Shown here piece by piece: positions 7,505 to 14,585 of a stretch of 24,795 nucleotides of DNA (positions are counted from its first letter, which is position 1; each line of letters begins with the position of its first letter). Both the position numbers and the translations under genes were made by a program. The notes below the pieces were generated by a model. It made no database searches. It was not told where the DNA came from and saw nothing but the letters and a program-made list of their open reading frames with translations. Source of the stretch: CAYWJT01 sp964458655 (GTDB lineage: Bacteria > Acidobacteriota > Aminicenantia > Aminicenantales > Saccharicenantaceae); the NCBI GenBank assembly GCA_964458655.1, contig CAYWJT010000042.1, positions 1-24,795 on the forward strand, written 5' to 3'.

Positions 7505-8131
7505 ATGGCAAGATACAACGGACCTGATTGCCGCTTCTGCCGAAGCGAAAAAACCAAACTCTACCTCAAGGGCAACAAGTGTCTGACCGACAAGTGCCCC
7601 ATCGAGCGCCGGCCCTTCGCGCCCGGCCAGCACGGCCGGGCCCGCAAGCGCATCCTCGGCTACGCCATACAGCTCAGGGAGAAGCAGAAGCTGAAAAGGT
7701 ACTACGGCATGTCCGAGGAGCAGTTCCGCTTCTTCTTCAAGAAGGCCGAGAAGCAGCGCGGGGTAACCGGCGACAACCTGCTCAGCATGCTCGAACGGCG
7801 GCTGGACAACGTCGTGTTCGTAGCCGGTTTCTCGCTCTCGCGCGCCCAGGCCCGCCAGCTCATAGGCCACGGCCATTTTTACGTCAACGGCCGGAAAGTC
7901 GGCATCCCGTCCTTCCTGGTCAAGGCCGGCGACGTCGTCACTTTCAAGGAGCGGACCGGTCGGAACGAGAACATGCAGGCCATCGTCGCCGCCAACAAGG
8001 GCAAGCAGGTGCCGGGCTGGCTGGAGGCCGACTGGGACGGGCTTAAGGTCCGGGTGCTTTCCCTGCCGACCAGGCAGGACGTGACCATCCCGGTCGAGGA
8101 GCATCTGATCGTCGAGCTTTATTCCAAATAA
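7505..8131 (+). CDS. rpsD: 30S ribosomal protein S4, zinc-binding form
   Basis: This encodes 208 residues. S4 nucleates 16S rRNA folding. Cys9, Cys12, Cys26 and Cys31 at the N-terminus make the zinc-finger form; E. coli S4 lacks it. The body contains ERRPFAPGQHGRARK and an S4 RNA-binding domain (RRLDNVVFVAGFSLSRAQAR, then GHFYVNGRKVGIPS). In E. coli S4 represses the alpha operon; no leader target can be assessed here. A short A/T-rich gap (AATTAAAAAAA) separates it from rpoA, but no stem precedes that run. Confidence 0.97.
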   Translation: MARYNGPDCRFCRSEKTKLYLKGNKCLTDKCPIERRPFAPGQHGRARKRILGYAIQLREKQKLKRYYGMSEEQFRFFFKKAEKQRGVTGDNLLSMLERRLDNVVFVAGFSLSRAQARQLIGHGHFYVNGRKVGIPSFLVKAGDVVTFKERTGRNENMQAIVAANKGKQVPGWLEADWDGLKVRVLSLPTRQDVTIPVEEHLIVELYSK

Positions 8132-8175
8132 GAATTAAAAAAACAAGGGGACGCCGGATGGCCAGAGGAGGAGAA

Positions 8176-9210
8176 ATGATATTAAGCAATTTTCAGAGGC
8201 CCAGGTTCCTGGAGTGCGATTTCGAGTCATTGACCGATAAGTACGGGCGTTTCTTCGCCCAGCCTTTCGAAAGAGGCTACGGGATCACGGTCGGCAACGC
8301 CCTGAGACGCGTGCTCCTGTCCTCCATAACGGGCGCGGCCATAACGGCCGTCCGCATCCGCGGCGTCCTGCACGAGTTCTCGACGGTTCCCGGCGTGGTC
8401 GAAGACGTGACGGACATCATCCTCAACCTCAAGCGGATCCCGCTCAAGCTGGCCGGGAACGAACCCAAGCGCATGACGCTCAAGGTGACCGGGCCGGGCC
8501 GGGTAAAGGCCTCCGACATCGTCTGCGACTCTGACGTCGAGATCCTCGACCGTGACATCCACGTGGCGTCCCTGGACGAGGACGGCACTCTCGAGGTGGA
8601 GATGATCGTCAAGAACAACCGCGGGTACGTCACGGCCGAGCAGAATTTCGACGAGGAACTCAGCCTCGATTTCATACCGCTCGATTCCTCGCACTCGCCG
8701 GTGCTCAAGGTCAACTACACCGTGGAACCGGCCCGCGTGGGCAAGAGGATAGATTACGAGTCGCTGACCATGGAGATCTGGACTTCCGGCGCCATACGGC
8801 CCCAGGACGCTCTCTCGCAGGCGGCCAAGATCATGCGCGACCATCTCAGCATCTTCCTCAATTTCGTGGACGAGCCGGTCGAGAGGGACCTGGCCGCGGT
8901 CAAGGGCGACATCCCCTACATCAACCAGGTCGACGTCCTGGCCAAGACCATCGACCACCTGGAGCTGTCGGTCAGGGCCAGCAACTGCCTGCGGGCGGCC
9001 GGCGTCGAGCACGTCTACGAGCTCGTCCAGAAGACCGAGGACGAGCTGCTCAAGACCAAGAATTTCGGCCGCAAGTCGCTGGCCGAGATCAAGGAGAACA
9101 TGGCCAAGATGGGACTCGGGCTCAACCTGGAGCTGCACCCCAAGCTCCTGGAGAGGATCCAGGCGGAGGTCAAGAAAGATAAGGTCGTTGAGAAGGAGCA
9201 AGACGAATGA
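8176..9210 (+). CDS. rpoA: DNA-directed RNA polymerase subunit alpha
   Basis: This encodes 344 residues from ATG 8176, or 350 from the in-frame ATG at 8158. The alpha N-terminal domain carries YGRFFAQPFERGYGITVGNALRRVLL and GVVEDVTDIILNLK, needed for dimerisation and beta/beta' binding. The C-terminal domain (about 250-325) has LELSVRASNCLRAAG and KNFGRKSLAEIKENM, which bind UP-element DNA and activators. I prefer 8176 because MILSNFQRPRFLE aligns with the usual family start and AGGAGG lies at 8166-8171. The 8158 start also has a plausible AAGGGGA site. Confidence 0.97.
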   Translation: MILSNFQRPRFLECDFESLTDKYGRFFAQPFERGYGITVGNALRRVLLSSITGAAITAVRIRGVLHEFSTVPGVVEDVTDIILNLKRIPLKLAGNEPKRMTLKVTGPGRVKASDIVCDSDVEILDRDIHVASLDEDGTLEVEMIVKNNRGYVTAEQNFDEELSLDFIPLDSSHSPVLKVNYTVEPARVGKRIDYESLTMEIWTSGAIRPQDALSQAAKIMRDHLSIFLNFVDEPVERDLAAVKGDIPYINQVDVLAKTIDHLELSVRASNCLRAAGVEHVYELVQKTEDELLKTKNFGRKSLAEIKENMAKMGLGLNLELHPKLLERIQAEVKKDKVVEKEQDE

Positions 9211-9614
9211 GGCATCAGGTCAAAAGAAGCTACCTGCGCAGGAACTCGGCCCATCGCACGGCCCTGCTCCGCAACCTGGCGACTTCGGTCATCGAGAGGG
9301 AGAGGGTGCGGACGACCCTGGCCAAGGCCAGGAACGTCAGGCCCCTGGTGGAGAAGATGATCACCCTCGGCAAGAAAGGCACGCTGGCGGCGCGGCGCAG
9401 CGCCCTGGCCTTCCTGACCAAGGAGGCCGCCGTCACCAAGCTGTTCGCCGAGATCGCCCCGCGCTTCCAGGTCAGGGCCGGGGGCTACACCCGCATCGTC
9501 AAGCTCGACCGTCGCTCCGGCGACGGCGCGGCCATGGCCTACATCGAGCTCGTCGGCTCGGAGTTCAAGAAGAAGGCCAGGAAGAAGAAAAAGGAGAAAC
9601 CGGCCGCGAAGTGA
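9207..9614 (+). CDS. rplQ: 50S ribosomal protein L17
   Basis: This encodes 135 residues beginning MRHQVKRSYLRRNSAHRTALLRN, with the usual His/Arg-rich start of L17. L17 lies near the polypeptide exit tunnel. It contains LATSVIERERVRTTLAKA and a late GGYTRIVKLDRRSGDGA, and ends in a Lys-rich tail. Its ATG overlaps the rpoA stop (ATGA). It is the last gene of the superoperon; the next gene is convergent, 10 bases away. Confidence 0.97.
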   Translation: MRHQVKRSYLRRNSAHRTALLRNLATSVIERERVRTTLAKARNVRPLVEKMITLGKKGTLAARRSALAFLTKEAAVTKLFAEIAPRFQVRAGGYTRIVKLDRRSGDGAAMAYIELVGSEFKKKARKKKKEKPAAK

Positions 9615-9624
9615 CCTCGGGCCG

Positions 9625-10545
9625 CTAAGAGCCGGACGGCCGTCTGGCTCCCTGATACAAAGCCTTCCAGTACGGGTCGTCAAGGGACGACACCTGCACC
9701 ACCGGCTTGAGGTGAGTGGTGGCGTTGATGAACTCCCGTCCGTTGACCATCATGCCCACGTGGGAGATCCTGTCCTTGGCCCGGCCGAAGAAGACCAGGT
9801 CCCCGGCGGCTTCCCGGCCCGCCTCGACCTCGAGCAGCCCGCTGCCCTCGAACTGGATGTCGGCGTCACGTAGTATCGGTATCCCGGACATCTTGTAGAT
9901 GAGCTGGACGAAGCCCGAACAGTCCAGGCCGAACGGAGAAGTCCCGCCCCAAAGGTAGGGCAGGCCGATGAACTTCAGGGAAAGCTTGACCGTCTCCTCG
10001 GCGGTCAGCCGCGGCCAGGCGAAGGGCGCCTGGCGCAGTTCGCCGTCGCCCTTCTGGATGAAGGCGGGCTTGCCGCACGGCAGGATGATCTCGCACCAGC
10101 GCTCGTTCTTTTCCTCCCGGACGGACAGGACAGAGCTTATGGGCGCCGTCTTGACCGGCTTGCGCTTGGTGACGTCGGGCTCGCGGTAGATGTTGGCGAA
10201 CAGGGAAGTCACGACGAAGACGCGGCCGCTCGAGGCGTAAGGGACCTCCCCGGCGCGGAGGAACCGGAGGGCGGAGCCGATGACCCAGCCCTTGTAGGTG
10301 TCCGGGGTCTCCACCTGGTACCAATCCTCGCCGTCGGCGTTGCGTTCCTTCTTGAGGACCCTGACGTTGGTCCCGATCAGGGCCTGGCTGACGACGTCCG
10401 AACCGTCGTTGCTCCGGCTGTGCATGTTCTCGACGTTGTTGATGACGACGGCCGTGTCCGCGGCCGACACGGCTTTTTGTCCGGCCGGAGCCGCTCGAAA
10501 GGCCGACAGCAAGATAGCCATGCTCAGAGCCAGGAACCTGACCAT
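9625..10545 (-). CDS. exported SH3b-SH3b-NlpC/P60 cell-wall peptidase
   Basis: This encodes 306 residues. Residues 1-22 form a Sec signal peptide. Two bacterial SH3-like domains follow (about 32-95 and 105-165), then an NlpC/P60 domain (about 185-300). The catalytic Cys209 is in the block LWGGTSPFGLDCSGFVQ, His262 in ISHVGM, and the third polar residue is His278. This layout resembles YkfC-type endopeptidases, which cut the gamma-D-Glu to diamino-acid bond of murein peptides. The exact bond cut here is inferred. GGGAGGAAGG precedes the ATG. The gene is convergent with rplQ and divergent from a dipeptide epimerase, matching a murein-peptide role. Confidence 0.9.
   Translation of the reverse strand: MVRFLALSMAILLSAFRAAPAGQKAVSAADTAVVINNVENMHSRSNDGSDVVSQALIGTNVRVLKKERNADGEDWYQVETPDTYKGWVIGSALRFLRAGEVPYASSGRVFVVTSLFANIYREPDVTKRKPVKTAPISSVLSVREEKNERWCEIILPCGKPAFIQKGDGELRQAPFAWPRLTAEETVKLSLKFIGLPYLWGGTSPFGLDCSGFVQLIYKMSGIPILRDADIQFEGSGLLEVEAGREAAGDLVFFGRAKDRISHVGMMVNGREFINATTHLKPVVQVSSLDDPYWKALYQGARRPSGS
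9629..9650. terminator. Palindrome at the convergent rplQ / NlpC-P60 junction
   Basis: GAGCCGGACGG (9629-9639) is followed directly by CCGTCTGGCTC (9640-9650). This makes an 11-bp inverted repeat with one G-T position, able to fold with a GGCC loop in either RNA. It lies 14 bases after the rplQ stop and inside the last codons of the opposite gene. No T-run follows on either strand, so it is not a classical intrinsic terminator. It may pause or protect both 3' ends. Confidence 0.4.
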
Positions 10546-10577
10546 GATCCCTTCCTCCCGCGCCTATAATAACAGAA

Positions 10578-10605
10578 TTGCCAGGGCCGTGGGAATAATT
10601 ATAGA
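10578..10605 (+). promoter_or_regulatory. Probable sigma-70 promoter for the dipeptide epimerase
   Basis: TTGCCA (10578-10583) and TATAGA (10600-10605) are separated by 16 bases. Transcription would start near 10612, leaving a leader of about 26 bases that contains the GGGAGG ribosome-binding site at 10623-10628. The box overlaps the possible -10 of the opposite gene, so the two may compete. Confidence 0.5.
10598..10603 (-). promoter_or_regulatory. Possible -10 box for the NlpC/P60 gene
   Basis: On the minus strand these bases read TATAAT. Transcription would start near 10591, about 46 bases before the ATG. I could not find a matching -35 box at 16-18 bases, and no extended TG is present. 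The call rests on one hexamer in the AT-rich divergent gap. Confidence 0.28.
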
Positions 10606-10637
10606 ATCTTGTGGGATCCGACGGGAGGCGGTCTGAC

Positions 10638-11780
10638 ATGAAAAGAAAAGAATTCCTCAAGACGTCTTTGGCGGCGGCCGCCGCCGGTCTGTTGGGCCCG
10701 GCCGCGTCCGCCTGTCGAAGCGGCGGCAGGTCCCGCCCGGCCTCCGCCTCCGGAGAGACGAAGATAACGGTCAAGCTGTTTGACCTCAGGCTGCGCCATG
10801 CCTGGGGACTTTCCCGGGGCACTTGGACAGTGCGGCGCAACGCCTTCGTCCGCATCGAGCGGGACGGCACGGTCGGCTTCGGGGAAGCCGCGCCCATCGC
10901 CAGGTACGAGGAGAGCGCCGAGCAAGCCGCCGCCTTCATCGAGCAGGCGCGGCCTGTCCTGGAGCGGGACGTCTGGGCCTATGTTGAGCGCTGGAACGAG
11001 CTGGAAGCCCTCGGGCCCGGCCAACATGCCGCCAAAGCCGCGCTCGACATGGCCGTGCTGGACTGGGTGGGCAAGAAGCTGGGCGTCCCGGTCTGGCGCC
11101 TGCTAGGATTGGACAGGGACAGAGCCCTGCCCACCACCTATTCCATCGGCATCGACAAAGTCGAGGTCATGCAGGCGAAGGTTCTGGAGGCCTCCGATTT
11201 CGATTGCTACAAGATAAAGGTCGGCACCAAGGACGACAGGAGCATAATAGAAGGCATTCGCAAGGTGACGGCCAAGCCGCTCCGGGTCGACGCCAACGAA
11301 GGCTGGAAGTCGAAGGAGGAGGCCCTGGAGATGATCGACTGGATGGCCGGGCTGGGGGTCGAGGTCGTGGAACAGCCGCTCGCGGCCTCCGACCTTGAAG
11401 GCCACGGCTGGCTGAAAGAAAGGTCGCGGCTGCCGATATTCGCCGACGAGAGCCTGATGCAGGCCTCCGACATACCCAGGATCGCGCCCTATTTCGACGG
11501 CCTCAACATCAAGCTGATGAAATGCGGCGGGCTGCAGGAGGCGCTGAGAATGGCCGCCGTCGCCCGCTCCTTCGGCCTCAAGCTGATGATCGGCTGCATG
11601 ATCGAGAGCTCTCTGGCCATCTCGGCCGCGGCCGCGTTGACGCCCCTCTTCGACTACGCCGACCTCGACGGGAACCTCCTCGTGGCAAACGACCCCTTCA
11701 GCGGCGTGAGGACCGAAAAGGGCCGTCTTGTGCTGAATGACGGGCCGGGCCTGGGCACCGACGAAGGCCTCTGGAGGTGA
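10638..11780 (+). CDS. exported dipeptide epimerase (L-Ala-D/L-Glu epimerase type), enolase superfamily
   Basis: This encodes 380 residues from ATG 10638, which has GGGAGG at 10623-10628; the frame is open to 10611. The fold is the muconate-lactonizing/enolase type. The KIK pair (Lys192, Lys194), metal ligands Asp218, Glu245 and Asp270, and the second base Lys292 (NIKLMK) are all present. The DLDG motif (Asp342, Asp344) is the one that binds the dipeptide amino group in L-Ala-D/L-Glu epimerases, which supports that substrate. Unlike the cytoplasmic E. coli and Bacillus enzymes it has an N-terminal export signal. A KRKEFLK start resembles a Tat motif with Lys in place of the first Arg. It is followed by a hydrophobic stretch and ASAC at 23-26, a possible lipobox. 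Confidence 0.88.
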   Translation: MKRKEFLKTSLAAAAAGLLGPAASACRSGGRSRPASASGETKITVKLFDLRLRHAWGLSRGTWTVRRNAFVRIERDGTVGFGEAAPIARYEESAEQAAAFIEQARPVLERDVWAYVERWNELEALGPGQHAAKAALDMAVLDWVGKKLGVPVWRLLGLDRDRALPTTYSIGIDKVEVMQAKVLEASDFDCYKIKVGTKDDRSIIEGIRKVTAKPLRVDANEGWKSKEEALEMIDWMAGLGVEVVEQPLAASDLEGHGWLKERSRLPIFADESLMQASDIPRIAPYFDGLNIKLMKCGGLQEALRMAAVARSFGLKLMIGCMIESSLAISAAAALTPLFDYADLDGNLLVANDPFSGVRTEKGRLVLNDGPGLGTDEGLWR

Positions 11781-11782
11781 AT

Positions 11783-11847
11783 CCGGGACGCCCGGAAGGC
11801 CGGTCGGGATTATCGTCGTTGAGAGATCGAAAGCCGGCGGTTCCGGC
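11783..11847. other. Convergent gap with two small GC-rich hairpins
   Basis: The 69-base gap between the epimerase and mltD stops holds CCGGG-ACG-CCCGG (11783-11795). It also holds GCCGG-CGGTT-CCGGC (11833-11847). On the minus strand the second is followed by TTTC, a weak terminator shape for mltD. Neither has a proper T-run, so termination is only a possibility. Confidence 0.3.
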
Positions 11848-11849
11848 CG

Positions 11850-13526
11850 TCAGGAACGTCCGACCTGGATGACGAGCTTCTGGCCGACGTTGATGGCGTC
11901 GCCGGCGAGTCCGTTGTCGACCCTGATCTTATCAACCGTCGTCCTGAACCTGCGGGCTATCTCGAAAAGCGTGTCGCCCTGGTTGACGGTATAAGTGATG
12001 GTGGCGCCCTCAGGTGCCCGGCTCATCTCGACATTGTTGTCCTGATTCTTGCCTTCAGCGCTTGAAGCGACCGGCACGCCCGGTATCCTCAGCCTCTGGC
12101 CGGGGTAGATGAGCCTGGTGTTTCTCAGGTTGTTCAGGCGCGCGATGGCCGCCACTGAGGTCCTGTACTTGGACGCGATCGAGCCCAGCGTCTCGCCCTT
12201 TCTGACGACATGCCAGCCCTGGAAGACGACGTCGGCCGGCACGTATGTGGGAAGTTCCGCCAGGCCGGCCAGGCATCTGTCGCCGTAGCCTGACGGGACC
12301 CGTATTTCGTATGGATAGTTCGGTGTCGAGTCGTGCCTGAGCTCAGGGTTGAGCGCGACGAGAAGCATCGGGTCGAGCTCCATGGCCTTGGCCAGGGAAG
12401 CCAGCTTGACCGGTTTGACCACTTGGACGGTGTCAAAGGTCAGGGCCGGCTCGCATGCCGGCAGTGCGAAGCCGTATTTCCCCGGGTCGCGGATTATGAG
12501 CAGGGCGGCTATGAAGCGCGGCACGTAGCGGGCCGTTTCGTAAGGCAGGTTGTTGAACAGGTCCCAGAAATTGTCCAGATAGTTTATCTTCTGGGCCCTG
12601 ATGACCCTCAGGACGTTCATCTCGCCGCAGTTGTAGGCGGCCAGGGCCGTGGTCCAGTCGCCGAAAAGCTCGTGGAGCTCGGTAAGGTAGCCGATGGCGG
12701 CCCGGGTGGATTTCAACGGGTCCATGCGCTCGTCGACGTACTTGTCCTGCTTCAGCCCGTAGCGGTAGCCGGTGGAGCGGATGAACTGCCACATGCCCAG
12801 GGCCCGGGCTCGGGACATGGCCCGCGGTTTGAAACCGCTCTCGATGAGCGGGACCCAGGTCAGCTCCTCCGGCAGGCCGGACTTCTTGAGCTCGGCGGCG
12901 ATAAGGTCCCTGTAGAGGCCGGAGCGCTTGTAGGCGTCGAGGAAAAAGCTGCGCTCCACGGTCTGGAAGGACTTTATCTCCTTTAGGACCCACTCGTTCT
13001 CTATAAGGGGAATGGCCCTGTTGACGGTCGGCAGCGGAGCCAGGCTCCTGGCATAGACCTGGTTTATCCTCTGGGCGATCAGGATGCGCAGGGCGTTCTT
13101 CTCCTGAGCCAGCGTGGAGTCCGGCGGGCACTCCAGGCTGAGGAGCAGGGAATAAGCTTCGTCGAGTTTGGCCAGGGCGCCTTCGGAGTCGTCCCTCTCG
13201 GCGGCCGAGAGCGCCTCCTGGACCGCGGCCAAGGCGCTTTCCAGCAGGAGTTGGGCGTCCCGGGAGTTCTCTCCGGGCTTTTCCTCCTGGAACTGGCTGT
13301 CGCCGTTGATGTCCTCCTTGCCGATGCTGGGCAGCGTGGCCGTTTCCGGTTGTGCCTGAGGAGGCTGGGGTTCCTTCGGAGCGTCCGCCGCGGGCCGGAC
13401 GGCCTGTCCGGGGGCGGGCTGGGGAGCCGCCCGGAGCGCCGGCTTGGACGGGGCGCAGGCCTGGACAAGGAAGACTGCGGCTCCGAGCGACAGGGCAAGC
13501 GCGGCCGCCATGGCTTTTTTTATCAT
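11850..13526 (-). CDS. mltD: membrane-bound lytic murein transglycosylase, MltD-like, with two LysM repeats
   Basis: This encodes 558 residues. It cleaves the glycan strands of murein, leaving 1,6-anhydro-MurNAc ends. Residues 1-24 form a lipoprotein-type signal (MIKK start, hydrophobic core, VQAC with Cys24). A Pro/Ala/Gln-rich linker reaches about residue 70, then a helical region. The SLT domain is at about 205-335, with catalytic Glu229 in WVPLIESGF, then ALGMWQFI and LAAYNCGE. LysM repeats that bind GlcNAc chains lie at about 438-481 and 510-555. A short DINGD segment near residue 73 recalls a calcium loop but is too short to call. A TTG at 13532 is in frame; I preferred ATG 13526 because MIKK gives a better signal peptide. 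Confidence 0.92.
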   Translation of the reverse strand: MIKKAMAAALALSLGAAVFLVQACAPSKPALRAAPQPAPGQAVRPAADAPKEPQPPQAQPETATLPSIGKEDINGDSQFQEEKPGENSRDAQLLLESALAAVQEALSAAERDDSEGALAKLDEAYSLLLSLECPPDSTLAQEKNALRILIAQRINQVYARSLAPLPTVNRAIPLIENEWVLKEIKSFQTVERSFFLDAYKRSGLYRDLIAAELKKSGLPEELTWVPLIESGFKPRAMSRARALGMWQFIRSTGYRYGLKQDKYVDERMDPLKSTRAAIGYLTELHELFGDWTTALAAYNCGEMNVLRVIRAQKINYLDNFWDLFNNLPYETARYVPRFIAALLIIRDPGKYGFALPACEPALTFDTVQVVKPVKLASLAKAMELDPMLLVALNPELRHDSTPNYPYEIRVPSGYGDRCLAGLAELPTYVPADVVFQGWHVVRKGETLGSIASKYRTSVAAIARLNNLRNTRLIYPGQRLRIPGVPVASSAEGKNQDNNVEMSRAPEGATITYTVNQGDTLFEIARRFRTTVDKIRVDNGLAGDAINVGQKLVIQVGRS

Positions 13527-13538
13527 ATTCAAGCGACC

Positions 13539-13567
13539 TTTATACCATGAGGTCAGGCGGAGGTCAA
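13539..13567 (-). promoter_or_regulatory. Strong sigma-70 promoter for mltD with extended -10
   Basis: On the minus strand TTGACC (13567-13562) and TATAAA (13544-13539) are 17 bases apart. TGG directly precedes the -10, giving an extended TGnTATAAA. The predicted transcription start is near 13532, only about six bases before the ATG. The AAAGGT that could serve as a ribosome-binding site overlaps the -10 and would be absent from this transcript. Confidence 0.65.
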
Positions 13568-13580
13568 TTGCCTTTCAGGG

Positions 13581-13604
13581 GGAAAAGGGGGGTGAACGGA
13601 CCCC
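13581..13604 (-). terminator. Possible weak terminator after galE
   Basis: On the minus strand GGGGT-CCGTTC-ACCCC (13604-13589) is followed by CC and TTTT. It begins four bases after the galE stop and lies just upstream of the mltD promoter, where a terminator would be expected. The stem has only five pairs and the T-run is short. Confidence 0.4.
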
Positions 13605-13607
13605 GCC

Positions 13608-14585
13608 TCAACGGCAGGCGGCCCTGGAGTGCCACTCCCAGGCCGTCTGGATGATGGTATCGAGCGACGAAAGCTCCGGCTTCCAGCCGAGCAGGCTGGC
13701 CGCCTTCTCTTTCGAAGCCAGCAGGACGGGAACGTCGCCCATGCGTCTGGGCCCGATCTCGAAGGGCACTTTGCGCCCTGTGACCTCCTCGGTCTTCCTG
13801 ATGACCTCGAGCACAGAGTAGCCTTTGTTCGTGCCCAGGTTGATGGCGTCCGTCTGCCCGCCCGAGACGAGGTGCTTGAGGCCCAGCACGTGGGCCTCGG
13901 CCAGGTCGCTGACATGGATGTAATCCCGAACGGCCGTGCCGTCCTCGGTGGGGAAATCGCCGCCGAAGACCGTCAGGCCGGGCTTTTTCCCGAGCAGGCT
14001 CAGTATTATGTTCGGCACCAGATGGGTCTCGGGCTCGTGGCATTCGCCCGTGCGTCCCGCCGGGTCGGCGCCGGCGGCGTTGAAGTAGCGCAGGGAGATG
14101 GATTTCAAGCCGTAGGCGCGGTCATAGTCCCGGAGCATGGTCTCGATCATGTGCTTGGTCCAACCGTAGGGGTTGGCAGGCTTGAGGGGATGGGATTCCG
14201 CGATGGGTATCTCCCGGGGCACGCCGTAGACCGCGGCCGAGGAGGAGAAGATCAGCTTGCGGACCCCGGCCTCGACCATGGCCTCGAGCAGGTTGAGGGT
14301 CGTGACCAGGTTGTGCCGGTAATACTTGTGGGGATTGGCGTAGGATTCGCCGACCTGGATGAGGGAGGCGAAATGAAGCACGGCCGCCGGCCGGTGCTTC
14401 TTGAAAAGGCGGCTGAGCCTGGCCGGTTCGAGCAGGTCGCCGACGACCAGGGGCAGGCCGGCGCAGAGCCGCCTGCGGCCGGACGACAGGTTGTCGAATA
14501 TGATGGGTTCGAAGCCTTCTTCCGCCAGCCGCAGCGCCGTGTGCGAGCCGACGTAGCCGGCCCCGCCTGTGACCAGGACCTTCAT
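13608..14585 (-). CDS. galE: UDP-glucose 4-epimerase
   Basis: This encodes 325 residues, an extended short-chain dehydrogenase that interconverts UDP-glucose and UDP-galactose in the cytosol, feeding surface polysaccharides. The NAD-binding GGAGYVG is at residues 7-13, and the catalytic triad is Ser116 (FSSSAAVYG), Tyr140 and Lys144 (NPYGWTK). YFNAAGADP and GTAVRDYIHVSDLA are typical of GalE. The residue aligned with E. coli Tyr299, the gate for N-acetylated sugars, appears to be Leu288, so UDP-GlcNAc might also be accepted; that is inference. Its ATG overlaps the stop of the upstream nucleotidyltransferase gene (ATGA), so the two are co-translated. Confidence 0.93.
   Translation of the reverse strand: MKVLVTGGAGYVGSHTALRLAEEGFEPIIFDNLSSGRRRLCAGLPLVVGDLLEPARLSRLFKKHRPAAVLHFASLIQVGESYANPHKYYRHNLVTTLNLLEAMVEAGVRKLIFSSSAAVYGVPREIPIAESHPLKPANPYGWTKHMIETMLRDYDRAYGLKSISLRYFNAAGADPAGRTGECHEPETHLVPNIILSLLGKKPGLTVFGGDFPTEDGTAVRDYIHVSDLAEAHVLGLKHLVSGGQTDAINLGTNKGYSVLEVIRKTEEVTGRKVPFEIGPRRMGDVPVLLASKEKAASLLGWKPELSSLDTIIQTAWEWHSRAACR

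Noticed and set aside
8132..8157. A-rich stretch between rpsD and rpoA as a terminator
   Set aside because: The run is A-rich on the coding strand and has no preceding stem, so it would not stop transcription into rpoA.
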